Below are positions 17,746 through 25,812 of a stretch of DNA of 64,000 nt, piece after piece (position 1 is the first letter of the stretch; each line of letters starts with the position of its first letter). The notes under the pieces were generated by a model that was given only the letters and a program-made list of their open reading frames with translations, did no database searches and had not been told where the DNA came from. The position numbers were made by a program, and so were the translations under genes. The stretch is from Mycobacteriaceae bacterium (GTDB lineage Bacteria; Actinomycetota; Actinomycetes; Mycobacteriales; Mycobacteriaceae): the NCBI GenBank assembly GCA_019749805.1, contig JAIEPH010000034.1, positions 23,113 through 87,112 of the forward strand, read 5' to 3'.

Positions 17746-18135
17746 ATGGCCGACGATCTGCGTGATCGGATCACGAAAATCTTCCAGAAGAACGTCGCCA
17801 ACCGAATGATGCGGTTGATGCCGTTCCAGACGCTGCTGGAAACCACCGGCCGAAAGACCGGTGAGCCCCGCCGCACGCCGCTGGGTGGACGCCGCGAGGG
17901 CGACCAGTTCTGGTTCGTCTCGGAATTCGGCGACAAGTCGCAGTACGTCAAGAACATCCAGGCGAATCCGAACGTCCGCGTCCGGATCAACGGCAAGTGG
18001 CATCGCGGCACCGCCCACCTGGTGCCCGACGACGACCCGCACGCACGGCTGCGCTCGCTGCCTCAGTTCAACAGCTTCGGCGTGCGGACGTTCGGCACCA
18101 ACCTGCTGACCATCCGGGTCGACCTCGAGAGTTGA
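17746..18135 (+). CDS. deazaflavin (F420)-dependent nitroreductase family protein
   Basis: 129 residues, a split beta-barrel protein of the Ddn/DUF385 family. Typical signatures are LETTGRKTGEPRRTPLG near residues 30-46 and the later NPNVRVRINGKWHRGTAHLV. Known members use reduced F420 to reduce quinones or other acceptors at the membrane. An AAAGGGG ribosome-binding site lies before the ATG. It is probably co-transcribed with the flavoprotein gene 12 nt upstream. The natural substrate is unknown. Confidence 0.85.
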   Translation: MADDLRDRITKIFQKNVANRMMRLMPFQTLLETTGRKTGEPRRTPLGGRREGDQFWFVSEFGDKSQYVKNIQANPNVRVRINGKWHRGTAHLVPDDDPHARLRSLPQFNSFGVRTFGTNLLTIRVDLES

Positions 18136-18159
18136 TCGGGGGGGTTGACCCCAGCCCGA

Positions 18160-18185
18160 AAGTAAAACTAACCTCAGTTTTACTT
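18160..18185. promoter_or_regulatory. perfect 10-bp inverted repeat before the catabolic operon
   Basis: AAGTAAAACT (18160-18169) and AGTTTTACTT (18176-18185) are exact reverse complements around AACCTC. The site lies 29 nt upstream of the first ATG of the eight-gene operon, in A+T-rich promoter DNA, and no T-run follows. It is best read as an operator, probably for the TetR regulator encoded fifth in the same operon. Confidence 0.6.
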
Positions 18186-18214
18186 CAGCTTCGCCCATTG
18201 TCGATGGAGACGCC

Positions 18215-19306
18215 ATGGAATCCTTTGTTCACCTGCGAAAAGGCCGTACTCCCCGACGCTTGCACGCCGATCTGGATGGGCTGAAAGACGACGAACTCGG
18301 GCGCGGCGGCTTCACCGGCCGCACGGCGAACATGTATCGCCGCAACGACCCGACGGCGTTCCGCTCGGTCGGCCCGCTGCGGCCGGTCGACGTGCTGTCT
18401 TCGGAGCTCAAACCCAGCGACGCCAGCGACGCCGCCGGCGGCCCACTGCTGATGTTCAGCAATGCCGACTGCCTCGTCATGCTGTCGCGGCGCTGCGAGC
18501 CGATGCCGTTCTTCGTCCGCTACGTCGACGGAGACCTGCTCAGCTTCGTCCACAAGGGTTCGGGTCTGCTGGAGACGGAGTTCGGCCCGCTGCGCTACCG
18601 CGAGGGCGACTGGATTTACATCCCCAAGGCGTGCACCTTCCGCCAGGTGCCCGACGAAGAGTCCACGCTGCTGATGATCCAGGCCACCGACGAGTTCCGG
18701 GTGCCGGCGCCGGGTTACCTGGGACGCCATTTCCCCTTCGACCCGTCGCAAACCGTCATTCCCGAGGCGAGTCCCGTCGACGATGACGGCCGCGACGAGT
18801 ATGAGGTCCGGCTTGTTCACGAAGGTGGCCCGACTTCTATTTTCTACCAACATCATCCGCTCGACGTGGAGGGCTGGCGCGGCGACAATTTCGCGTTCAC
18901 TTTCAACATCGAGGACTACAACGTGGTGACGTCGAACAGCGTGCACCTGCCACCCACCGTGCACCTGTTCATGGAGGCCACCGGTGTCTACGTGATGAAC
19001 TTCCTGCCCAAGCCCGCCGAAAGCGTGCCGGGCACCGAGCGCACGCCGTGGTATCACCGCAACGTCGACTTCGACGAGATCGCGTTCTTCCACGGTGGAT
19101 CGCTGTACGGGATTCCGATGCCGCCCGGCTTGGTTTCCCATGCGCCGCAAGGGGTTCACCACGGCGCACCAGAGAAGGCGCGCGAGCGGGCCCGCCGCAA
19201 GTTCGATGACTACGACAAGGTCGACTGGTCGGTGATCGCCATCGACACCCGACGCAGGCTCATCCCGTCCGACGAAGTACTGGCCAACGACCTGGGGCAG
19301 CATTGA
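18215..19306 (+). CDS. homogentisate 1,2-dioxygenase-like cupin dioxygenase
   Basis: 363 residues, shorter than typical homogentisate dioxygenases. Two cupin-like domains are visible: an N-terminal one with PFFVRYVDGDLLSFVHKGSG and a C-terminal one with the iron ligands His281 and Glu288 in WYHRNVDFDE and His315/316 in GVHHGAP. The family cleaves the ring of homogentisate. No maleylacetoacetate isomerase or fumarylacetoacetase gene is nearby, and the neighbours belong to CoA-thioester metabolism, so homogentisate itself is not assured as substrate. It is first in an eight-gene operon behind a perfect inverted repeat; the next gene overlaps its stop by one base. Confidence 0.82.
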   Translation: MESFVHLRKGRTPRRLHADLDGLKDDELGRGGFTGRTANMYRRNDPTAFRSVGPLRPVDVLSSELKPSDASDAAGGPLLMFSNADCLVMLSRRCEPMPFFVRYVDGDLLSFVHKGSGLLETEFGPLRYREGDWIYIPKACTFRQVPDEESTLLMIQATDEFRVPAPGYLGRHFPFDPSQTVIPEASPVDDDGRDEYEVRLVHEGGPTSIFYQHHPLDVEGWRGDNFAFTFNIEDYNVVTSNSVHLPPTVHLFMEATGVYVMNFLPKPAESVPGTERTPWYHRNVDFDEIAFFHGGSLYGIPMPPGLVSHAPQGVHHGAPEKARERARRKFDDYDKVDWSVIAIDTRRRLIPSDEVLANDLGQH

Positions 19307-20487
19307 TGGCCACCGCCGTGAAGCACGAGTACGACCGAATCCCCTATCTGGTTGCCTACGCCAACAATTCGGGCGTCCGCGACGTATACGGCGGCGTCGC
19401 CGAGCTCGTCGTGCTGGAAAGTCACTTGCTGCGGCCGAAAGACAAGCCGTCAGATACCGTACTGGTGTTCATGCATCCCATCGGCGGGGGCGCGTACCTG
19501 CCCATGATGAACGCGCTCGCCCGCGCGGGCCACCACGTCATCTACTGCAACAGCCGCTTCCGCGGCACCGACTCCGCGCTGCTGATGGAGAAGGTGGTCG
19601 AGGACCTGGGCGAGTGCATCAAGGACGCCAAGAACCGGCTGGGCTATTCGAAGGTGGTCCTCGCCGGGTGGAGCGGCGGCGGATCGCTGTCGGTGTTCTA
19701 TCAGCAGCAGGCTCAGCACCCGACCGTGACGGCCAGCCCCTCCGGCGACGGGCCCGACCTCACCAAGCTCGGCCTGATCCCGGCCGACGGCATCATGCTG
19801 CTGGCCGCACACGTCAGCCGCCACGGCACGATGACCGAATGGCTGGACGCGTCGATCCTCGACGAGTCCGACCCGTCCAAGCGCGACCCCGAGTTGGACC
19901 TCTACAACCCCGACAACCCGAACCAGCCGCCCTACACCGCCGAGTTCCTCGAGCGCTACCGTGCCGCCCAGATCGCACGCAATCGCCGAATCACCAAGTG
20001 GGTCAAAGACAAACTGGCCGAGTTGAAGGCGCAGGGCCGTCCCGAGGACGAGTTCGCGTTCGTCGTGCACGGCACCATGGCTGACCCGCGGTGGCTCGAC
20101 CCCACGGTCGATCCGAACGAACGCACCCCCGGACAGTGCTATCTGGGCGATCCTCAGGTGGTGAACAACAGCCCCGTCGGATTGGCCCGGTTCTGCACGC
20201 TGCGCAGTTGGCTCTCGCAGTGGAGCTACGACGACGCCAACGGTGATGCGGTCAAGTGCGGCCCCGACATCGCGGTCCCCGCGCTGGTCATCGGAAACAT
20301 GGCCGATGACGCCTGCACACCCAGCCACACACAGCGCCTGTTCAGCGCGATCGGGCATTCTGACAAGGAGATGTACGAGATCCCCGGCGCGAACCATTAC
20401 TACTCAGGACCCGACCAGCGCGGCACGCTGCGCGAGGCTGTCGCCATCTGCACCGACTGGCTACACAGACACGAGTTCTCGACATGA
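19306..20487 (+). CDS. alpha/beta hydrolase
   Basis: 393 residues. The nucleophile elbow is GWSGGG (around residue 124) after a beta strand KVVLAGW; MHPIGGGAYLPMM supplies the oxyanion region, the acid is probably in GNMADDACTP and the His in GANHYYSG. The size is above that of a minimal hydrolase and includes a lid of about 110 residues. It could hydrolyse a ring-cleavage product, an ester or a thioester. The ATG at 19306 shares one base with the dioxygenase stop (TGATG), and its own stop overlaps the CoA-transferase start by 4 nt, so these three are coupled. Confidence 0.82.
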   Translation: MATAVKHEYDRIPYLVAYANNSGVRDVYGGVAELVVLESHLLRPKDKPSDTVLVFMHPIGGGAYLPMMNALARAGHHVIYCNSRFRGTDSALLMEKVVEDLGECIKDAKNRLGYSKVVLAGWSGGGSLSVFYQQQAQHPTVTASPSGDGPDLTKLGLIPADGIMLLAAHVSRHGTMTEWLDASILDESDPSKRDPELDLYNPDNPNQPPYTAEFLERYRAAQIARNRRITKWVKDKLAELKAQGRPEDEFAFVVHGTMADPRWLDPTVDPNERTPGQCYLGDPQVVNNSPVGLARFCTLRSWLSQWSYDDANGDAVKCGPDIAVPALVIGNMADDACTPSHTQRLFSAIGHSDKEMYEIPGANHYYSGPDQRGTLREAVAICTDWLHRHEFST

Positions 20488-21689
20488 CTGTCACCGGCCC
20501 GCTCGACGGCATCCGCGTCATCGAGGTCGGCACGCTGATTTCCGGACCGTTCGCCGGCCGGCTCCTCGGTGACATGGGAGCCGAGGTCATCAAGATCGAG
20601 CCGCCGGGGGCCCCCGATCCGTTGCGCACCTGGGGGCAGGCCGAACTCGACGGTCACCATTTCTTCTGGACCGTGCACGCGCGCAACAAGAAGGCCGTCA
20701 CGCTGAACCTGCGCACGCAGGCCGGACGCAAACTGTTCCTGGACCTCGTCGAGCGCTCCGACATCATCGTGGAGAACTTCCGGCCCGGCACGTTGGAGAA
20801 GTGGAACCTCGGCTACGACGTGCTGCGCGAACGCAACCAGGGCATCATCCTGGTGCGGGTGTCCGGATACGGGCAGACCGGACCCGAGGCGCACAAGGCC
20901 GGTTACGCGTCGGTCGCCGAGGCGGCCAGTGGCCTGCGGCACATGAACGGGTTCCCCGGCGGTCCGCCCCCACGACTCGCCCTTTCGCTCGGCGACAGCC
21001 TGGCCGGAATGTTCGCCGCCCAGGGCGCGCTGGCCGCGCTTTATCGACGCTCGGTCACCGGCAAGGGACAGGTCGTCGACGCTGCTCTCACCGAGTCCTG
21101 TTTGGCCGTACAGGAATCCACTATTCCGGACTACGACGTGGGCGGCGTGATCCGCGGGCCGTCCGGCACCCGCCTGGAGGGTATCGCCCCGTCGAACATC
21201 TACCCGACCGCAGACGGCAGCTGGGTCGTCATCGCCGCCAACCAGGACACCGTGTTCCGTCGGCTGTGCTCCGCGATGGGACAACCGGAACTCGCCACCG
21301 ACGACCGATTCGTCACTCACGTTTCTCGCGGCCGGAATCAGGATGAACTCGACAAGATCATCGGCGACTGGGCAGCCGCCAGGCAACCCGCCGACATCAT
21401 CGCCACCCTCTCCGAAGCCGGGGTGATCAGCGGACCCATCAACACCGTCGCCGAGGTCGTCGAGGATCCGCAGCTGCAGGCCCGCGGGATGATCGCCGAC
21501 CACTGGGACGAACGCATCGGGCGAAACATCAAGGGTCCCGGCGTGATACCGGTGCTTTCAGATACGCCGGGCACGATCCGCAACGCCGGCCCGGCCCGGC
21601 CCGGCCAGCACAATGACGAGATCTACGGCGGTCTGCTGGGCCGAAGCGATGCCGAGATCATTAATCTGGCAGAGGAGGGCGTGTTGTGA
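20484..21689 (+). CDS. class III CoA-transferase (CaiB/BaiF family)
   Basis: 401 residues. These enzymes move CoA between carboxylic acids through an aspartyl-CoA mixed anhydride. The N-terminal DGIRVIEVGTLISGPFAGR and LGDMGAEVIKIEPP, the NFRPG segment and the catalytic Asp171 in ALSLGDSLAG are all present. The order with the following HMG-CoA-lyase-like gene (4-nt GTGA overlap) suggests that a 3-hydroxy-dicarboxylic acid, of the 3-hydroxy-3-methylglutarate kind, is activated with CoA and then cleaved. That is inference. Confidence 0.9.
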   Translation: MTVTGPLDGIRVIEVGTLISGPFAGRLLGDMGAEVIKIEPPGAPDPLRTWGQAELDGHHFFWTVHARNKKAVTLNLRTQAGRKLFLDLVERSDIIVENFRPGTLEKWNLGYDVLRERNQGIILVRVSGYGQTGPEAHKAGYASVAEAASGLRHMNGFPGGPPPRLALSLGDSLAGMFAAQGALAALYRRSVTGKGQVVDAALTESCLAVQESTIPDYDVGGVIRGPSGTRLEGIAPSNIYPTADGSWVVIAANQDTVFRRLCSAMGQPELATDDRFVTHVSRGRNQDELDKIIGDWAAARQPADIIATLSEAGVISGPINTVAEVVEDPQLQARGMIADHWDERIGRNIKGPGVIPVLSDTPGTIRNAGPARPGQHNDEIYGGLLGRSDAEIINLAEEGVL

Positions 21690-22594
21690 GTGCGCTTCCG
21701 GCACACGTCGACATTCGCGACGTGTCACTGCGCGACGGACTACAGATCGAGGATCCGATTCCGTTGTCGGCCAAGCTCGAACTGCTCGCGGCCGTCGCCG
21801 CCACCGGCGTGCGGGAGATGGAGGCGACGGCATTCGTCTCACCGTCGAAGGTGCCGGCGCTGGCCGACGCGGCCGAACTCGCCGCCGAGCTGCACAACTT
21901 CGGAGACATCGAGTTCTCGGCGCTGGTGGCCAGCCCCAACGGCGCCAAGCGCGCGATCGCGGCGGGTTTGCGGTCGATCGAGTACGTGGTGTCGGCCGCC
22001 GACGGCCACAGCCAGGCGAACGTAGGTCGCAGCACGGCGGAAGCCACCGCGCAGATTTCCGAGATCGTGGCGATCGCACACGACAGCGGCGTCACCGTCG
22101 AGGTCATCATCGCCACGGCGTGGGACTGTCCCTTCGACGGCCCGACACCCGCGCAACGCGTGCTGGACATCGTGACCGCCGCCCGCGACGACGGCGCCGA
22201 TCGCCTCGCCATCGCCGACACCATCGGCACCACCACCCCGCGCCGGGTCAGCGCTCTGGTGGCGCAGGTTCGTCCCCTGATCGGTGACATCCCGCTGGGG
22301 GCGCATTTCCACAACACCCGCGGTGCCGGACTGGCCAGCGCCTACGCCGCGGTCGAGGCGGGTATCACCCGGCTGGACGCGTCGGTCGGCGGGCTCGGCG
22401 GCTGTCCGTTCGCGCCGGGCGCCAGCGGCAACATCGCCACCGAAGACCTGGTTTACCTGTTACGGGACAGCGAGATCGGCGTCGACGTCGACCTGGAGGG
22501 CGCCATCGCCGCCGCCCGCGTCGCTCAAAAAGTCGTCGGGCACGACCTACCGAGCTCGCTGCTGCGTGCCGGCGACCGGATTCTCGGCACCTAG
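21686..22594 (+). CDS. hydroxymethylglutaryl-CoA lyase family protein
   Basis: 302 residues, TIM-barrel carbon-carbon lyase. Active-site features of HMG-CoA lyase are present: Arg11-Asp12 in IRDVSLRDGLQ, the metal ligands His207 and His209 in GAHFHNTRG, and the loop GGLGGCPFAPGASGN with Cys240. The expected reaction splits HMG-CoA, or a related 3-hydroxyacyl-CoA, into acetyl-CoA and a keto acid. The GTG start overlaps the CoA-transferase stop by 4 nt; the TetR gene follows after 2 nt. Confidence 0.9.
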   Translation: MSALPAHVDIRDVSLRDGLQIEDPIPLSAKLELLAAVAATGVREMEATAFVSPSKVPALADAAELAAELHNFGDIEFSALVASPNGAKRAIAAGLRSIEYVVSAADGHSQANVGRSTAEATAQISEIVAIAHDSGVTVEVIIATAWDCPFDGPTPAQRVLDIVTAARDDGADRLAIADTIGTTTPRRVSALVAQVRPLIGDIPLGAHFHNTRGAGLASAYAAVEAGITRLDASVGGLGGCPFAPGASGNIATEDLVYLLRDSEIGVDVDLEGAIAAARVAQKVVGHDLPSSLLRAGDRILGT

Positions 22595-22596
22595 CC

Positions 22597-23208
22597 GTGC
22601 CCGTCGAGACGCTGAGCGCCAAGGGTCGCCAGACCAGGGAGGCCATCGAGCAGGCCGCCCGAAAACTCTTCGCCGAGCGCGGCTTTCACGGCACCACGCT
22701 TGGTGACATCACGTCGGCTGCCGGCAAATCACCCGCGGCGTTCTACCGCTACTTCGCCGACAAGGAAGATCTGCTGGCCGTCCTCGCAGAGTCTTTCCTG
22801 CACGAGGTGGTCGCGCCGTCCGGCCTGAGCGTCGAGCTGCCGGAATCCCCGGACGACGATACGTTCTTTCGCACCGTGGTCACCGGCTACTGGAACATGT
22901 TCAAGCAGAACATCGGGATCATGATCGCGGTCGCCCAACTGGCGGCCACACAGCCCCGCTTCGCCGCGGTGCAGAACGAGTTCCGCCGCTTCGGCATCGA
23001 CATCGTCGCCGCCTCAGTGCGCCGTGCCCAGGAACAGGGCCACGGTGCCGAACTGCATCCCGAGCACACCGCCGCGGCGATCGCGCTGCTGTTCGAGAAC
23101 TTCACCACCGTATTCGTCGGCACATCCGGTCTCGGGCTCGAGATGAGTGACGAGGATGCCATCGCCACGCTGTCGAGGATTTGGAAGAAGACGCTGTACG
23201 GGTTCTAG
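22597..23208 (+). CDS. TetR-family regulator, probably of its own operon
   Basis: 203 residues. The N-terminal domain carries the helix-turn-helix ITSAAGKSPAAFYRYFADKE (about 39-58), followed by an all-helical effector domain. It is embedded mid-operon, 2 nt after the lyase gene and 25 nt before the dehydrogenase gene, and starts with GTG. Self-regulation through the perfect palindrome at 18160-18185 is the simplest model; an acyl-CoA intermediate would be a natural ligand. Neither point is shown by the sequence. Confidence 0.87.
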   Translation: MPVETLSAKGRQTREAIEQAARKLFAERGFHGTTLGDITSAAGKSPAAFYRYFADKEDLLAVLAESFLHEVVAPSGLSVELPESPDDDTFFRTVVTGYWNMFKQNIGIMIAVAQLAATQPRFAAVQNEFRRFGIDIVAASVRRAQEQGHGAELHPEHTAAAIALLFENFTTVFVGTSGLGLEMSDEDAIATLSRIWKKTLYGF

Positions 23209-23233
23209 AGACCCAGGACGCTAAGGAGAGAAT

Positions 23234-24472
23234 GTGGATTTCGCCCTCCCGGAGCATCTTCCGGGCCTGCTCGCCGAGATGGATGCGTTCATCGAAACCG
23301 AGATCAAGCCGCTGGAACGCGAGAACATGCAATATTTCGACCAGCGCCGGGAGTACGCCCGCACCGACTGGGAGAACGGCGGCATCCCGCGGCGGGAATG
23401 GGAGGACCTGCTCGGCGAGATGCGCAGGCGTGCCGATGCGGCCGGTTGGCTGCGCTACGGCCTGCCCTCGCAGTTCGGCGGCCGCGACGGTTCCAACATC
23501 GACATGGCCGTCATCCGGGAACACCTGGCGCACAAGGGGCTCGGTCTGCACAACGACCTGCAGGACGAATCGTCAATCGTCGGGAACTTCCCGCAGGTCA
23601 TCATGATGGACCGGTTCGGCACCGACGCACAGAAGGCCGAGTGGATCGAGGCCATGTTGACCGGCGAGCGGTCGATGGCGTTCGGGCTGACCGAGCCCAA
23701 CCACGGGTCGGATGCCACCTGGCTGGAAACCACCGCGATACCCGACGGTGACGAGTGGGTCATCAACGGCGCCAAGCGGTTCAACACCGGTGTGCACCGC
23801 GCCACCCACGACCTCGTCTTCGCCCGTACGTCCGGCGAGCCGGGCCAGGCCCGCGGCATCACCGCGTTCCTGGTCCCGACCGATACGCCGGGCTTCACGG
23901 TGCCGTACTACTGGTGGACCTTCAACATGCCGACCGACCACGGCGAGGTCGAGCTCAAGGACGTTCGAGTGCCTATCGATGCGGTGCTCGGGGAAGTGGA
24001 CCGTGGCCTGGAGGTCGGGCAGACCTTCCTGCACGAGAACAGGATTCGGCAGGCCGCGAGCAGCCTTGGTGCCGCGCAGCACTGTATCGACCGCGCCGTC
24101 GCCTACGCGGGCGAACGCAGGGTGTTCGGCAAGCCGCTGTCGGTGAACCAGGCTGTGCAGTGGCCGCTCGTCGAACTGCACACCGAGGCTCAGATGGTGA
24201 GGCTGCTGGTGCGGTACGCGGCAACGGAGTTGGACCGCAATCACCACATGGAGGTCTCCGACAAGGTGTCGATGGCCAACTATCGCGCCAACCGGCTCGT
24301 GTGCGATGCGGCCGACCGGGCGATGCAGGTGTTGGGCGGCATCGGCTACAGCCGACACGAGCCGATGGAGCACATCTACCGTCACCACCGCCGCTACCGA
24401 ATCACCGAGGGCGCCGAGGAGATCCAGATGCGACGGGTCGCGCAGCGACTCTTCGGATTCGGGCGCAAGTGA
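23234..24472 (+). CDS. acyl-CoA dehydrogenase (LvaC/ACAD10-11-like context)
   Basis: 412 residues, acyl-CoA dehydrogenase of the long-N-terminus subgroup. The motifs MAFGLTEPNHGSDATWLETT (middle domain) and GGIGYSRHEPMEHIYRHHRR with ITEGAEEIQMRRVAQRLFG (C-terminal domain) are intact. The GTG start has AAGGAGAG directly upstream. The next gene, an APH-like kinase, overlaps by 4 nt and is followed by a DUF6285 gene. This trio matches lvaC-lvaA-lvaB of Pseudomonas putida, where the dehydrogenase removes phosphate from a 4-phosphoacyl-CoA and yields the 3-hydroxyacyl-CoA. Human ACAD10/ACAD11 fuse the kinase and dehydrogenase domains. Confidence 0.88.
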   Translation: MDFALPEHLPGLLAEMDAFIETEIKPLERENMQYFDQRREYARTDWENGGIPRREWEDLLGEMRRRADAAGWLRYGLPSQFGGRDGSNIDMAVIREHLAHKGLGLHNDLQDESSIVGNFPQVIMMDRFGTDAQKAEWIEAMLTGERSMAFGLTEPNHGSDATWLETTAIPDGDEWVINGAKRFNTGVHRATHDLVFARTSGEPGQARGITAFLVPTDTPGFTVPYYWWTFNMPTDHGEVELKDVRVPIDAVLGEVDRGLEVGQTFLHENRIRQAASSLGAAQHCIDRAVAYAGERRVFGKPLSVNQAVQWPLVELHTEAQMVRLLVRYAATELDRNHHMEVSDKVSMANYRANRLVCDAADRAMQVLGGIGYSRHEPMEHIYRHHRRYRITEGAEEIQMRRVAQRLFGFGRK

Positions 24473-25428
24473 AGGATCAGCTCGAGGCCGTGCTCCGCCC
24501 GGAACTGGGCGACGGCGTGGTTGTCGAGAACCTGCGCGCACTGACGGGCGGGGCGAGCAGGACAACGTGGGCGTTCGACGCCGTCACCGATGAGCGGCGC
24601 CCGTTGATCCTGCGTACCGGACCGCCCGACGACGTGCACGCAAGCATGGAGCTGGAGGCGGCTGTGCAGCAGCGCGCCGCCGCCGCGGGCGCCCCCGTCC
24701 CCCATATCCTGGCGGCCGACAATTCCCCTGCCGCACTGGGTAATCCGTACCTGATCTGCAACGCGATCGCCGGCGAGACAATCGTCAGGCGGATCTACCG
24801 CACACTCGACGACGCGAGCCGGGACCGGCTGTTGCATCAGTGTGCACAGGCGCTGGCGGCCGTCCACCGGGCAGACACCGACGTGCCCGGACTCGACGGG
24901 TTCGACGACCTTGCCGAGTGGCGGGACCGGCTCGACGAAATGAAGGACACCACAGCAACGTTCGAGTGGGCGTTCCGCTGGCTGGCCGCGAATCGTCCTG
25001 CGCCCACCCGGCAGGTGCTCGTGCACGGCGACTTCCGGATGGGCAATCTGATCGTCGACGAGAGCGGGTTGGCGGCGGTGCTGGACTGGGAGCTGGTTCA
25101 TACCGGCGAGGTGTACGAAGACCTGGCGTGGTTCTGCATCCGCGCCTGGCGCTTCGGTGCGCCAGAAGACATGGGCGCGGGTGGTCTCGGCAGCGTCGAG
25201 AGCTTCCTGTCGGCCTACGAATCCGCCGCGGGGACCGAGCTGGATCGCGCCGTGTTCCGCTGGTGGCTCACCGTCGCGACCCTGCGCTGGGGTGTCATCT
25301 GTCGATTCCAGGCCGAACGGCATCTTTCGGGCCTGAACCGGTCGGTCGAATTGGCGGCGATCGGTCGCCGCGTCGCCGAAACCGAGTGGGACGTGCTGGA
25401 TCTGCTCACGGGAGGTGGTCCGAGATGA
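24469..25428 (+). CDS. APH-like phosphotransferase, probable 4-hydroxyacyl-CoA kinase (LvaA-like)
   Basis: 319 residues, aminoglycoside-phosphotransferase fold. A Gly-rich TGGASRTTW loop (26-34) is followed by the catalytic HGDFRMGNL (Asp188, Asn193) and the metal Asp206 in LDWELVHTGEVYEDLAW. The protein belongs to the group that sits beside acyl-CoA dehydrogenases, not to antibiotic-resistance kinases; LvaA of P. putida phosphorylates 4-hydroxyvaleryl-CoA. The GTG at 24469 overlaps the dehydrogenase stop by 4 nt. The open frame continues upstream inside the dehydrogenase gene but is not coding there. Confidence 0.88.
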   Translation: MKDQLEAVLRPELGDGVVVENLRALTGGASRTTWAFDAVTDERRPLILRTGPPDDVHASMELEAAVQQRAAAAGAPVPHILAADNSPAALGNPYLICNAIAGETIVRRIYRTLDDASRDRLLHQCAQALAAVHRADTDVPGLDGFDDLAEWRDRLDEMKDTTATFEWAFRWLAANRPAPTRQVLVHGDFRMGNLIVDESGLAAVLDWELVHTGEVYEDLAWFCIRAWRFGAPEDMGAGGLGSVESFLSAYESAAGTELDRAVFRWWLTVATLRWGVICRFQAERHLSGLNRSVELAAIGRRVAETEWDVLDLLTGGGPR

Positions 25429-25760
25429 GCGGGCTGTACGGCCGGCCGACCGCGGCCGAACTGGTCGGGGCGGTCGCTGATTTTCTCGACAACGACGTGC
25501 GCGGCGCCGTGGGGCCGCCGGTCAACTTCCACGCCCGCGTCGCCGCCAATGTACTGCGCGTCGTCGAGCGCGAACTGCTCGACGGGTCCGCCGATGACGT
25601 CGCCGCGGCACTCAACGGGCTGGGCTACGCGGACGAGACCGAGCTCGCGATGGCCATCCGCGCCGGCGACCTCGACGACCGGCCCGACGAACTGCTGGCC
25701 GGACTGCGCACGATCGTGCGACGACGCCTCGACGTCAACCACCCCGGCTATGCCGAGTGA
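25425..25760 (+). CDS. DUF6285 protein (LvaB-like kinase partner)
   Basis: 111 residues, no membrane or signal segment, mainly helical. The pattern LYGRPTAAELVGAVADFLDN at the start and ANVLRVVERELLDG in the middle are those of small DUF6285 proteins found next to APH-like kinases. In P. putida, LvaB is needed with LvaA for phosphorylation of 4-hydroxyacyl-CoA. The ATG overlaps the kinase stop by 4 nt (ATGA). It ends the operon; its stop codon lies in the left arm of a terminator-like palindrome. Confidence 0.8.
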   Translation: MSGLYGRPTAAELVGAVADFLDNDVRGAVGPPVNFHARVAANVLRVVERELLDGSADDVAAALNGLGYADETELAMAIRAGDLDDRPDELLAGLRTIVRRRLDVNHPGYAE

Positions 25761-25807
25761 ATCGGGCGCGCAAACCGACCCTCACGGGCGGTACGCGCGC
25801 CGAATTC
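25759..25807. terminator. bidirectional terminator-like palindrome, copy 1
   Basis: Arms GAATCGGGCGCGC (25759-25771) and GCGCGCCGAATTC (25795-25807) pair at 11 of 13 positions around a 23-nt loop, which itself can pair as ACCGACC with GGGCGGT. It lies exactly between two convergent genes. A related copy with the same arms and loop length occurs at 49376-49430. Confidence 0.6.
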
Positions 25808-25812
25808 GCGAG

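Noticed and set aside
23755..24468. Long upstream extension of the kinase frame
   Set aside because: It lies entirely within the acyl-CoA dehydrogenase gene in another frame and shows Arg/Gly-rich shadow composition; homology to kinases begins at the GTG at 24469.
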